In this document: positions 8,345 through 16,155 of the stretch, piece by piece
How positions within the stretch are numbered: the first letter of the stretch is position 1
Layout of the letters: each line of letters starts with the position of its first letter
Assembly: GCA_013215375.1 (NCBI GenBank)
Contig: JABSRB010000021.1
Coordinates: 44,355-93,541, forward strand
DNA length: 49,187 nucleotides
From: Oceanospirillaceae bacterium
GTDB lineage: Bacteria; Pseudomonadota; Gammaproteobacteria; Pseudomonadales; Balneatricaceae
Reading direction: 5' to 3'
Notes under the pieces: generated by a model
Seen by the model: the letters and a program-made list of their open reading frames with translations, nothing else
Told to the model about the DNA's origin: nothing
Database searches by the model: none
Made by a program: the position numbers and the translations under genes

Positions 8345-9487
8345 TTAAAATAACCCGCTATTACTTTTGAGGTCATAAATGATATTTGCATCATCTACCG
8401 TTGGAATTAACTGACTGATAAGTCTATTCCAGCGTGCAAGAGGTGCAGTAGTGACATAGACAATATCATGGGGCTGTAATTGGAATTGATCGGCCAGTAT
8501 AAAAGCGGTGACATTTTTGGCGTAGAGTTGATAGACATCTACCAACACACCTTCTTCCAACTTGTCATGCATTCGAAACACAAATATTCCGTTCGCATTT
8601 GCCGTGTGCTCGTTAATGCCACCGGATTCGGTAAGCGCCTCAGCGAGGGTTAGACCATATCTGCTGACTTCAATAGTACCAGGGCTTTGAATGTCTCCTA
8701 GTACAAAAACCTTTTCAGTGTCATTGCGTTCTACATGGATGACATCGCCATGTTTTAACAATCTGTTTTGAGAGACATCGCCATTGCGGTAAAAGTTATC
8801 CAAACGAATCGTTTCCGACTTGTGATCTCTTGAGAAGGTTAGCGAGCGCCAGTTTGCTTTTTCGGTTAAACCGCCGGCGAGATTGATCGCATCTATTAAT
8901 GTCAGTGGCACGTCGGTGATTGGGAATATCCCCGGACGTTTGATTTCTCCGGTGACGTACACCTTTTGTGAGTTAAATCCAATAACTTTGACATCCACCT
9001 GCGGTTTTTCAATCACTCTAGATAATCTGCCGATTAAAGAGTGCCTAATTTGATTGATGGTTTGGCCTGCCGCTTTAAGATTGGATGCATAGGCAAAATT
9101 GAAGGTGCCGTCGGATTGCACTCTAAAACCATCAAATTGTGAGGTGCGCTGCAATCCCGCTGCAATGGTCAGCTCTGGGTGATCCCACACACCAACTGCC
9201 AGTACATCCGCAATGCCAATCTTGTATTGATAATGACTATTGTCTGGTGAAAAGAACGCGCCTTGACGAGAGATATTAAGTGCTTGTTGGCGTGCCTTGT
9301 TTTGTTTCGTTAATAAGACACTGTCAATGACGTGGATATTAGCACTGGATAAATCTTTTTTAAGTTGCGCGGTATTGGCCGTATTGGCGTCGCCTTTAGG
9401 TGGAAAATGACTTCCTGGCGTTAAACTGCAGGCGGATAATGAAATGGCGCAGCATAATAGAGCAATTATTTTATGACAATTTTGCAT
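8345..9487 (-). CDS. Outer-membrane polysaccharide export lipoprotein (Wza-like)
   Basis: This 380-residue protein, the same size as E. coli Wza, should form the outer-membrane channel for capsule or exopolysaccharide export. The N-terminus is a lipoprotein signal peptide with lipobox LSAC, making Cys20 the lipidated residue. A Poly_export domain follows (about 85-165, YKIGIADVLAVGVWDHPELT and GTFNFAYASNLKAAGQTINQIR), then two SLBB-type domains (about 170-250, VYVTGEIKRPGIFPI; and about 255-340, VFVLGDIQSPGTIEVSRYGLTLAEAL). It is first in a two-gene operon with the wzc-like gene. No flippase, polymerase, glycosyltransferase or wzb-like phosphatase gene is present nearby, so the sugar-assembly genes must lie elsewhere if the system works. 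Confidence 0.92.
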   Translation of the reverse strand: MQNCHKIIALLCCAISLSACSLTPGSHFPPKGDANTANTAQLKKDLSSANIHVIDSVLLTKQNKARQQALNISRQGAFFSPDNSHYQYKIGIADVLAVGVWDHPELTIAAGLQRTSQFDGFRVQSDGTFNFAYASNLKAAGQTINQIRHSLIGRLSRVIEKPQVDVKVIGFNSQKVYVTGEIKRPGIFPITDVPLTLIDAINLAGGLTEKANWRSLTFSRDHKSETIRLDNFYRNGDVSQNRLLKHGDVIHVERNDTEKVFVLGDIQSPGTIEVSRYGLTLAEALTESGGINEHTANANGIFVFRMHDKLEEGVLVDVYQLYAKNVTAFILADQFQLQPHDIVYVTTAPLARWNRLISQLIPTVDDANIIYDLKSNSGLF

Positions 9488-10322
9488 TAATAATAAAACC
9501 TGAAAATAGTACTTAAACTATAAGAGTCAAAAAACACGCTGCTTTATAAGTTTACCTTCCTGGTAAATGTTAAATCCTAACCTTTCGGTGTTCGCTGTAT
9601 CAATTAAGCTGCCCATCACTGCGGTCCTGTTGAATATATCCGCACTAAGAGCTGTGTTTTGCATTTGTATTTTTATTGAATAGACATTAACACACAAATT
9701 TATTTTAATTGTTATTAATCAACATATTTAGAATTATATTTACTTAAAAATTAGCGCATTATAAATGTCGATACCTGAATGGATAATTAAAGAATGTGTT
9801 TGTGGTCGTTTATTTTTATTGTTAATTTTTAATTAATCTATATCGACCGGTATGTTTACACAGGCCGTGATAATATTGGATAGTAGGGTTGGAATTTACC
9901 GATAAAAACATAAATATTCTTAAATAACATAGCACTAGTTATAGGTCATTGGATATTAATAAACCCCTCGAAGCTGAATAAAAAGTTAATGAAAAACGGT
10001 AGTCTAGAAATATTGTTGTCAATCGGGTAGGTGGCAGAGCTGTCTGTGTACTAAGTAGAAATGATTTTATAAGTCGCTTTAAATGGGGGTAGGAGAGATT
10101 AGTCGCGGATGTTAATAGCTTGGGTATGATTTTGCCCAAGCTATTACCTTAATCCGTGGTTTCAGAGTGGAAGCAGAGCGTCAGATATTGGTTTTACAGC
10201 GGAATTGAAAAATTTCAGCCGCACCTTTAGGTTCAGTGAGTGTTTTTAAAACTTCGTAGAATCAATAGGTTATGCTAATCTCCGCATGGAAGTCACTGAT
10301 TCAGGTACTAATAAGAAGTGAG
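9488..10322. other. Long AT-rich intergenic region upstream of wza-like gene
   Basis: This 835-base gap is the longest non-coding stretch of the window. The part at about 9660-9840 is very AT-rich and is the likely promoter zone of the exopolysaccharide operon. It includes a weak hairpin TTTACC-TTCCT-GGTAAA near 9550, a 45-codon ORF at 9527-9664 (- strand) without a good ribosome site, and a long inverted repeat at 10113-10146. A 66-codon frame at 9939-10139 (- strand) looks non-coding. No JUMPstart-like element was recognised. Confidence 0.5.
10113..10146. repeat. Perfect 12-bp inverted repeat (hairpin)
   Basis: TAATAGCTTGGG at 10113-10124 and CCCAAGCTATTA at 10135-10146 pair perfectly around a 10-base loop. 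It lies about 180 bases beyond the yejK stop. Neither strand shows a U-run after it, so it may be a factor-independent stop with weak tail, an mRNA 3'-end stabiliser, or a protein site. Confidence 0.5.
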
Positions 10323-11387
10323 TTATTCTTCTTCGGCCAGCATCGCCTGTTTAATCTGTTCAATCACCCTGCTGGGTAAGCGTTTTAACAAGATGCAATT
10401 AGTTTGCTCGTCAAACTCGATGTCTTTACCAGAGCCCGCAGGACCCAGGGATTTTTTAGAAAAATCCAGAGACCAGTTATCAGCTTTTGCTTTCACTTTT
10501 GTGATGGCTGTCAGCGTATGATTATGCGGTTGAAACTCTTGAGAGACACTGTACTCATTACCGTTGGCAAACTTGCTAAAGGTGCCTGTCAGCTCTTCAG
10601 CGCGCTCATTGGGCACATGGGCGTTTAATATTTGTTCCACATCGGGCAAATTGGCACTTTGCTTGTCACTGCGCTGAGCACTTAAATAGCTGACAACATC
10701 CTCAACTACTTGCTCTCGTTTGTCTTGCATGCCATTTTGACTGCAAAAATCACGGGCAGCGCGAATCAGCTCACTGGTGGACTTTTTGGATGCAACCACA
10801 TCGGTACAACCAAAGGCATTGGCAAAAAAGGCGGCGTCCGCTTTATCTTTACCGCCCATAAAACTTAAATAGCTGTCTTTTTTAAGCGAATAAGAACTGA
10901 TATTGATCTTAGCGGCTTGATGTAACTTTCCCAGGTCAACTTCACGCACTTCAGTAGGGTTCAAATCTTCGTTGAAAGAAATACCAGTGCGATTACGCAC
11001 CAGACCTACTAACAAGTATTCGAATTTTTCATCTTTAAATTGCGAGAAAATGACATAACCACCACCGGCTGATTCCATCGACACTTTGCTCATCGCCTGT
11101 GCCAATTGATCTATACCGACATCTGCCAAACTTAAAAAGTCTTCAGCGCTCTGTGGTGTCTCTATATACTCTTCAAAAGCTTTAATAAAAACTTGGCCAT
11201 CGGTGTCTTCTGGATTGAAGGCGCCGTGGGTCAGAGTTGCGCGACGTGCTAATGCGTTGTTCAATGAAGCGACGGTCTCTTGTGCAAAGGGATTGTCAAT
11301 ATTACAAGAACCGCCAGTATCGCTAATGAAGGGCTGTTGTCCATCGTTTACTTGTAACTCGCGAATAACTAAATTTTTTAATTCCAC
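10323..11387 (-). CDS. yejK: Nucleoid-associated protein YejK (NdpA family)
   Basis: This 354-residue protein belongs to the 37-kDa nucleoid-associated protein family (E. coli YejK, 335 residues). Features that led to the call are the N-terminus ELKNLVIRELQVND, the block EDLNPTEVREVDLGKLHQAAKINI, and YLSFMGGKDKADAAFFANAFGC. Family members bind double-stranded DNA and co-localise with the nucleoid; YejK has been linked to topoisomerase IV and gyrase in E. coli (established knowledge of the family). The start is GTG at 11385-11387, giving an N-terminus that matches the family; only a weak purine stretch precedes it. The gene is transcribed alone and diverges from the ECF transporter pair across 124 bases. 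Confidence 0.93.
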   Translation of the reverse strand: MELKNLVIRELQVNDGQQPFISDTGGSCNIDNPFAQETVASLNNALARRATLTHGAFNPEDTDGQVFIKAFEEYIETPQSAEDFLSLADVGIDQLAQAMSKVSMESAGGGYVIFSQFKDEKFEYLLVGLVRNRTGISFNEDLNPTEVREVDLGKLHQAAKINISSYSLKKDSYLSFMGGKDKADAAFFANAFGCTDVVASKKSTSELIRAARDFCSQNGMQDKREQVVEDVVSYLSAQRSDKQSANLPDVEQILNAHVPNERAEELTGTFSKFANGNEYSVSQEFQPHNHTLTAITKVKAKADNWSLDFSKKSLGPAGSGKDIEFDEQTNCILLKRLPSRVIEQIKQAMLAEEE

Positions 11388-11511
11388 GTCTCAATTCTCT
11401 TTTAGGTTATCGGGTTATTTTAGGTGAAAGCTTATGAAGGGCAAGCTATTTTCATGTTATGACAAAAACTATTATTGTTGACGCTGGCTAATGCAATCTA
11501 TCTAGCAGATA

Positions 11512-12348
11512 ATGCTTTTTTTATTTTTCTACGAAGTGATTCGCTTGTTTCTACAAAAGTCCTCGCCAAATCCCCAGCCATACAACGGCAATGTTAATGC
11601 CTTGTTCAAAGACAATGATTCTCTAGTGTCAAAGATTGATCCTAGGGCGCGTATTGTCGGCACTGTAATATTTGCGTTTTCAGTGGTGCTCAGTGATGGT
11701 TTGTTAGCATTGTGCTTAGCATTGTTATGCTCTTTTACGATGGCTTGCTGTGCCAAGCTTAAGTTAGTGGGCACATTAAAGAAAATGGCGGCAATGGATG
11801 CCTTCATGTTGTATTTGATATTAATCCTGCCCTTTAGTGTGCCAGGAGATAGTTTTATTACCTTGTTTGGTTTTGAGGGTAGCTGGCAGGGGTTGTTTAA
11901 GGGATTAATCATTACTTTAAAAGCCAATGCTGTGGTGTTGATGATATTTGCCGGTGTATCTATTTTACCGGCGAATGTGCTGGGCAGTGCTTTAACTTCA
12001 TTGAAAGTGTCCCATAAATTGATTCAATTATTACTGTTTACGATGCGTTATCTAAAGGTGATAGGTGATGAGTTTCAAAGATTACGCCGCGCCATGCGTG
12101 CACGTGCTTTTGTGTTGAGGTTCAATTGGCATAGCTGGAAAAGTATCGGCTATTTAATCGGTATGATGATTGTGCGCTCTATGCATCGCTCAGAACGGGT
12201 GGTAGCGGCGATGAAATGTCGCGGCTACCAGGGGCAGTTTGTTAGCTATCATCCACTGTCATGGCAAGTAATGGATTTTTGGTATTGTGTGCTGATGTCA
12301 TTGGTCTGTAGCGCTATTATAACTTTAAATTTTGTAGGGGGATTATAA
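11512..12348 (+). CDS. Energy-coupling factor (ECF) transporter transmembrane component T, CbiQ-like
   Basis: This 278-residue membrane protein is the coupling (T) subunit of an ECF-type importer. After IDPRARIVGT, which resembles the IDPRAKL start of T components, it has four to five hydrophobic segments (about 45-75, 85-115, 140-165, 255-275). The two cytoplasmic coupling motifs that contact the ATPases are visible: MRARAF near 196 and MKCRGY near 233. The N-terminal 35 residues are unusual and the ATG at 11512 lacks a clear ribosome site, so the true start may lie further in, for instance at a GTG near 11533. The next gene begins 3 bases after its stop. The substrate could be cobalt, nickel or a vitamin; no S component is adjacent, so it cannot be named. 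Confidence 0.82.
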   Translation: MLFLFFYEVIRLFLQKSSPNPQPYNGNVNALFKDNDSLVSKIDPRARIVGTVIFAFSVVLSDGLLALCLALLCSFTMACCAKLKLVGTLKKMAAMDAFMLYLILILPFSVPGDSFITLFGFEGSWQGLFKGLIITLKANAVVLMIFAGVSILPANVLGSALTSLKVSHKLIQLLLFTMRYLKVIGDEFQRLRRAMRARAFVLRFNWHSWKSIGYLIGMMIVRSMHRSERVVAAMKCRGYQGQFVSYHPLSWQVMDFWYCVLMSLVCSAIITLNFVGGL

Positions 12349-12351
12349 ACT

Positions 12352-13023
12352 GTGACGTCAGCTAGCAAAGCTCCACTGTTAGAGGTAAAGCAACTTTGTC
12401 ATCAATACATTGGCCAAAAAAAAATCCTCGATGAAGTCTCTTTTTCGATTGAAAGTGGCGATAGAGTGGCATTGGTCGGGGATAACGGCGCGGGTAAAAG
12501 TACCTTATTGCAATTGATAGTAGGGCTTATCCCGATCCAAAGTGGCGAAATAATGGTGCAATCGCTAAAGGCTACCCATGAGCGAGACTTTATCAAAGTA
12601 CGGACAATGATAGGTTTGGTTTTTCAGGACCCTGATGATCAATTGTTTTGTCCCAGTGTTATAGAAGATGTGATGTTTGGCCCGCTCAATCAAGGCTATA
12701 GCTTGCAAGATGCCGAGCAAAAATCCTTAGCCATATTAGAACAGCTTCAATTGACGCATTTGTCCCAGCGCATGGCCTCTGATTTATCAGGGGGTGAAAA
12801 ACGCTTGGTGACCTTGGCGACAGTATTGGTGATGGAGCCTAAACTATTGTTGTTAGATGAGCCTACCAATGCCCTTGATGACAAAGCGCAGCAGAGATTG
12901 TTGAGCGTATTGCGCTCGTTAGAGCAGGGGATGATAGTGATCTCCCACGATAAAGATTTTTTAGCACAATTAACTGACCGCTCGCTGTTACTAAAGGCAG
13001 GAAAATTAACCGCGAGTTTGTAA
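12352..13023 (+). CDS. ECF transporter ATP-binding component, CbiO-like
   Basis: This 223-residue ABC ATPase should power the ECF transporter with the T component just upstream. Motifs in order: Walker A GDNGAGKST near 43-51, Q-loop with the CbiO-type FQDPDDQLF near 97-105, signature LSGGEKR near 145, Walker B LLLLDEPTNALDD near 167, and the switch His in ISHD near 200. The start is GTG at 12352, preceded by a GGGGGA stretch at 12337-12342. Only one ATPase gene is present, so it would act as a homodimer, as in CbiMNQO-type systems. Substrate identity depends on the missing S component. Confidence 0.88.
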   Translation: MTSASKAPLLEVKQLCHQYIGQKKILDEVSFSIESGDRVALVGDNGAGKSTLLQLIVGLIPIQSGEIMVQSLKATHERDFIKVRTMIGLVFQDPDDQLFCPSVIEDVMFGPLNQGYSLQDAEQKSLAILEQLQLTHLSQRMASDLSGGEKRLVTLATVLVMEPKLLLLDEPTNALDDKAQQRLLSVLRSLEQGMIVISHDKDFLAQLTDRSLLLKAGKLTASL

Positions 13024-13041
13024 AAAATTCAATTGCTTAAA

Positions 13042-13070
13042 GCCTTTGCATAGTAAATTGTGACAAAGGC
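13042..13070 (+). terminator. Candidate terminator after the ECF ATPase gene
   Basis: GCCTTTG (13042-13048) pairs with CAAAGGC (13064-13070) and the loop is 15 bases. It lies 19 bases after the stop. The following tract is AATTATTATA rather than a U-run, so this is a weak call. Confidence 0.35.
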
Positions 13071-13124
13071 AATTATTATAAGCACCTTAAAATAGTCATA
13101 AAGTAGCAGCTGGCGAGAAATCAT

Positions 13125-14174
13125 ATGTCGATAGATAATAAAATTAAAGTAGGTATTCTGGGGGCTTCAGGTTATACCGGTGCCGATTTAGTGCGTTTAG
13201 CGGCGGCGCATCCGCACATGGAATTATCGGTATTAACGGCGAACAGCCATGCAGGTAAGAAATATGCAGAAGTTTATCCGCACCTAGGGGCGATGAATCT
13301 ACCCGACTTGATTACTATTGATCAGGCAGACTGGTCTCAATTAGATGTGATTTTTTGCGGTTTGCCCCACGGCACTACTCAGAAAATAGTCGCTTCCTTG
13401 CCTAAACACGTCAAAGTGATAGACCTCTCTGCTGATTTTAGATTGCGTAATACCGATACTTACAAAGAGTGGTACGGCCACGATCACTTTGCACCGCAAT
13501 TACAGACAAAGGCTGTATATGGCTTGCCTGAGCATTACAGAGAGCAAATTAAAAAGGCAGATTTAGTCGCTTGTCCAGGGTGTTATCCCACCGCAGCGCT
13601 ATTGATGTTAATTCCGTTATTAAAAGCTAAGTTGCTGGATATAAACTCTATTATTATCGATGCAAAATCTGGATTGACCGGTGCTGGGCGTGGTTTAAAG
13701 CAAAATACTTTGTTTGCAGAGGCCGGTGAGGGGTTTAGTGTCTATGGAGTCGCAGGTCACAGACATGCACCAGAGATAGAACAAGAGTTAAGTGTTGCCC
13801 AAGGGGATGATGTGATGGTGAGTTTTACACCGCACTTGATCCCGATGAACCGGGGTGAATTTGTCTCAACCTATGCAAACTTGGCAGCGGGAGCGAGTAT
13901 TACTGACATTCGCCAAGTGCTGAATGATACCTATCGGGATGAGCCTTTTGTGCGGTTATTGGAAGAGGGTGCAGGCATAGGCACTCAGTATGTTAGAGGT
14001 TCTAACCAGTGCCTGTTATCGGCGCATGCGGATCGTGTTCCCGGCAGAGTATTGCTCTTCTCTACCTTAGATAATTTAGTGAAAGGTTCTAGCGGGCAGG
14101 CCATTCAAAACATGAACCTGATGTTTGGCTTTGAAGAGACGCTTGGTTTAAATCAACAGCCGATGTTCCCATAA
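13125..14174 (+). CDS. argC: N-acetyl-gamma-glutamyl-phosphate reductase
   Basis: ArgC catalyses the third step of arginine biosynthesis, NADPH-dependent reduction of N-acetylglutamyl-5-phosphate to the semialdehyde, in the cytoplasm. The 349 residues include the NADP-binding GASGYTGADL near 13-22, VIDLSADFRLRN near 98-109, the catalytic Cys153 within CPGCYPTA, KSGLTGAGRG and the active-site His in GHRHAPEIEQE. Length matches the 334-350 residues of this ArgC type. It is transcribed alone, 101 bases after the ECF ATPase gene and probably from its own promoter; other arg genes are not nearby. A 15-bp hairpin follows the stop. Confidence 0.96.
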   Translation: MSIDNKIKVGILGASGYTGADLVRLAAAHPHMELSVLTANSHAGKKYAEVYPHLGAMNLPDLITIDQADWSQLDVIFCGLPHGTTQKIVASLPKHVKVIDLSADFRLRNTDTYKEWYGHDHFAPQLQTKAVYGLPEHYREQIKKADLVACPGCYPTAALLMLIPLLKAKLLDINSIIIDAKSGLTGAGRGLKQNTLFAEAGEGFSVYGVAGHRHAPEIEQELSVAQGDDVMVSFTPHLIPMNRGEFVSTYANLAAGASITDIRQVLNDTYRDEPFVRLLEEGAGIGTQYVRGSNQCLLSAHADRVPGRVLLFSTLDNLVKGSSGQAIQNMNLMFGFEETLGLNQQPMFP

Positions 14175-14191
14175 TTTAGTATAAATACGCT

Positions 14192-14233
14192 AAAGTAACC
14201 ATTAAAGAATGTGTCGATTTTAATGGTTACTTT
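14192..14233. terminator. Bidirectional terminator-like hairpin between argC and the STAS-like gene
   Basis: AAAGTAACCATTAAA (14192-14206) and TTTAATGGTTACTTT (14219-14233) form a perfect 15-bp stem with a 12-base loop between two convergent genes. The right arm overlaps the last codons and stop of the - strand gene. The stem begins with A and ends with T runs on either strand, which fits a two-way terminator. Confidence 0.65.
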
Positions 14234-14618
14234 GCAACATATCTCTTAGCCATTGTTCGGCTTGTTCATTGCTCTCAAAAAATTCAAAAGGCAGAGATGT
14301 ACTTTGGTAAATTTCTGTTATTTGATTTTTGATAATAAAGCTACATTGCGCCTCTACCAAAACGATAGCCATACATTTTAAGCCATCGCTTTTTCGTGTT
14401 TTCATGGATTCTTTTACTGCATTGAACGCTTCGGGAACAAAAATGCTGTCATTGTGAAATATTGTCAATTGTCCCCAGTTTTGCTGCATGTGAGGGGCTA
14501 GCTGCGCAATTGAGTCTATTAGTTTATTGACATATTCTAGATTAAATGGACCTTCGGCATCTAGAATCAATAAATTATTTTTAATGGTTATTTGGAATAA
14601 CCCATGTGCTAAATACAT
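14220..14618 (-). CDS. Small STAS/SpoIIAA-like hypothetical protein
   Basis: This protein of about 132 residues has no recognised name. Its sequence alternates beta strands and amphipathic helices (LFQITIKNNLLILDAEGPFN, KCMAIVLVE, ending in ESNEQAEQWLRDMLQ), which resembles the SpoIIAA/STAS-like proteins where the last helix carries an AEQWL motif. Such small proteins often act in protein-protein regulation. Three start codons stand in tandem (GTG 14624, ATG 14621, ATG 14618); GGAG at 14624-14627 gives the best 5-base spacing to the ATG at 14618. No signal peptide or membrane segment is visible. Function cannot be assigned. Confidence 0.7.
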   Translation of the reverse strand: MYLAHGLFQITIKNNLLILDAEGPFNLEYVNKLIDSIAQLAPHMQQNWGQLTIFHNDSIFVPEAFNAVKESMKTRKSDGLKCMAIVLVEAQCSFIIKNQITEIYQSTSLPFEFFESNEQAEQWLRDMLQSNH

Positions 14619-14981
14619 CATCACTCCTATCGTTAAGCCCGAAAGGCAGCAGAGTAGACTTAAACTAAAAGTTACTTAAAATGAATATATTATAGACTTA
14701 GCTTGAATGTTGGTCTGTGGGTAAAATGAGTAATTCTCCGGATAAGTGTCGCGTATTTTTTATCGAGAGCATCAAATGGTAATTTGATTACTTTTTATTG
14801 AGAATATAAAGGCTCGAGGCGGCTACGCGCCTTGTTTTGGACTCTTTTATTTAGCATTGTTTAATAAAAAAGATTACGAATAAACAATATTAGATAATAA
14901 ATATTGGGTTGACTTATAATTTTCAATGTCATTTAATGTTTGATAATAAGATTTGAAACCACTGTGTTTTCGATCTTTTTT

Positions 14982-15011
14982 TTGACAATAAAATGTAATC
15001 GATTACATTAT
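14982..15011 (+). promoter_or_regulatory. Predicted promoter of sugar module 1, overlapped by the LacI-type operator
   Basis: A perfect -35 box TTGACA lies at 14982-14987, and CATTAT at 15006-15011 serves as -10 with an 18-base spacer. The operator at 14992-15009 fills the spacer and enters the -10 box, the arrangement expected for repression by blocking RNA polymerase. Confidence 0.6.
14992..15009. promoter_or_regulatory. LacI-family operator AATGTAATCGATTACATT
   Basis: This is a perfect 18-bp palindrome with a central CG, the hallmark of LacI/CytR/PurR-type operators, where the hinge-helix Leu pair opens the central CpG step. The LacI-family gene at 21328 at the end of the same module is the natural candidate for its binding protein. 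I saw no second copy of TGTAATCGATTACA in the window. Confidence 0.78.
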
Positions 15012-15086
15012 ATTTATGTCTTTTCCATAGTTTTTTGTTTTTGTCTAAGTATGTGATATTTATATATTAAACAGATGTGAGGGTGT

Positions 15087-16145
15087 ATGAAAACAATAAA
15101 AGGTCCCGCGTTATTTCTTGCTCAATTTGTCAGTGATGAAGCGCCATTTAACTCATTAGAAAACATTGCTCGTTGGGCAGCTTCCATCGGTTTTAAAGGG
15201 GTGCAAATTCCCAGTTGGGATGCGCGTTTATTTGATTTAAAGCAAGCGGCGCACGACTTAGACTATTGTGCTCAAATAACAGCGACACTTGCACAGCACG
15301 GTTTAGTAATTACAGAGCTCTCCACCCATTTGCAGGGCCAGTTAGTGGCTGTACATCCAGCTTACGATCAAATGTTTGATGGTTTTGCGCCAGAAGAGGT
15401 GCGCAATAATCCTAAAGCTAGACAAGCTTGGGCGGTCGAGCAAATGATGTGGGCAGCACAGGCATCAAAAAATTTAGGCCTTAAGCAGCACGCTAGCTTC
15501 TCCGGTGCACTACTTTGGCCTTTCATGTACCCATGGCCACAGCGCCCAGCGGGTTTAGTGGAAATGGGCTTTGAAGAGTTAGCAGCGCGCTGGCTGCCGA
15601 TATTAGATGAATTTGATCGCTGTGATGTCGATGTTTGTTATGAGATACATCCAGGGGAAGACCTTCACGATGGGGTTACTTTTGATAAGTTTTTAGAGGC
15701 AACTGGACATCATCCAAGAGTTAACATCTTGTATGACCCCTCGCACTTTTTATTGCAACAATTGGATTATCTAGCGTTTATCGATATATATCACGAGCGC
15801 ATCAAAATGTTTCACGTTAAAGATGCAGAGTTTAACCCCACTGGGCGCCAAGGTGTGTATGGCGGTTACAGTGGTTGGACTGAACGAGCGGCACGTTTTC
15901 GCTCTCTCGGCGATGGCCAAGTCAATTTCAAAGGTATCTTCTCTAAATTGAGCCAATATGATTTTGATGGCTGGGCAGTGATCGAATGGGAGTGTTGCCT
16001 CAAACATCCGCAGCAAGGTGCTGAACAAGGTGTCGATTTTGTTAATGCGCATATTATAAAAGTGACAGATAGGGCCTTCGATGATTTTGCCGACTCTGGT
16101 GTTGATAATGAAGCCAATCGAAAAACTTTGGGTCTAGATAAATAG
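15087..16145 (+). CDS. Sugar phosphate isomerase/epimerase-family TIM-barrel enzyme
   Basis: This 352-residue cytoplasmic protein has the AP-endonuclease-2-type TIM barrel used by xylose-isomerase-like, IolE, hydroxypyruvate isomerase and keto-sugar lyase/isomerase enzymes. Metal-binding carboxylate and His positions are visible: CYEIHPGEDLHDG near 190-203 (Glu, His), NILYDPSHFLLQ near 214-225 (Asp, His), MFHVKDAEF near 240-248 (His, Asp), and AVIEWECCL near 297-305 (Glu). These fit a divalent-cation enzyme acting on an open-chain or keto sugar. It heads an operon with a Gfo/Idh dehydrogenase 10 bases downstream and a sugar ABC importer. The pairing suggests a route where a sugar is oxidised to a keto-sugar and then isomerised, cleaved or dehydrated; the true substrate is unknown. 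Confidence 0.85.
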   Translation: MKTIKGPALFLAQFVSDEAPFNSLENIARWAASIGFKGVQIPSWDARLFDLKQAAHDLDYCAQITATLAQHGLVITELSTHLQGQLVAVHPAYDQMFDGFAPEEVRNNPKARQAWAVEQMMWAAQASKNLGLKQHASFSGALLWPFMYPWPQRPAGLVEMGFEELAARWLPILDEFDRCDVDVCYEIHPGEDLHDGVTFDKFLEATGHHPRVNILYDPSHFLLQQLDYLAFIDIYHERIKMFHVKDAEFNPTGRQGVYGGYSGWTERAARFRSLGDGQVNFKGIFSKLSQYDFDGWAVIEWECCLKHPQQGAEQGVDFVNAHIIKVTDRAFDDFADSGVDNEANRKTLGLDK

Positions 16146-16155
16146 GGAGCTTGCG

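Larger units (their letters stand above)
14619..15086. other. Regulatory intergenic region upstream of sugar module 1
   Basis: This 468-base gap separates the divergent STAS-like gene and the TIM-barrel gene. It contains the LacI-type operator and promoter at 14982-15011. A small hairpin AGGCG-GCTACG-CGCCT followed by TGTTTT at 14817-14838 might stop stray + strand transcription. Otherwise the region is AT-rich and without genes. Confidence 0.6.

Noticed and set aside
9939-10139. 66-codon frame on the - strand in the yejK-wza gap
   Set aside because: Composition is not protein-like, there is no ribosome site, and its start lies inside the hairpin at 10113-10146.
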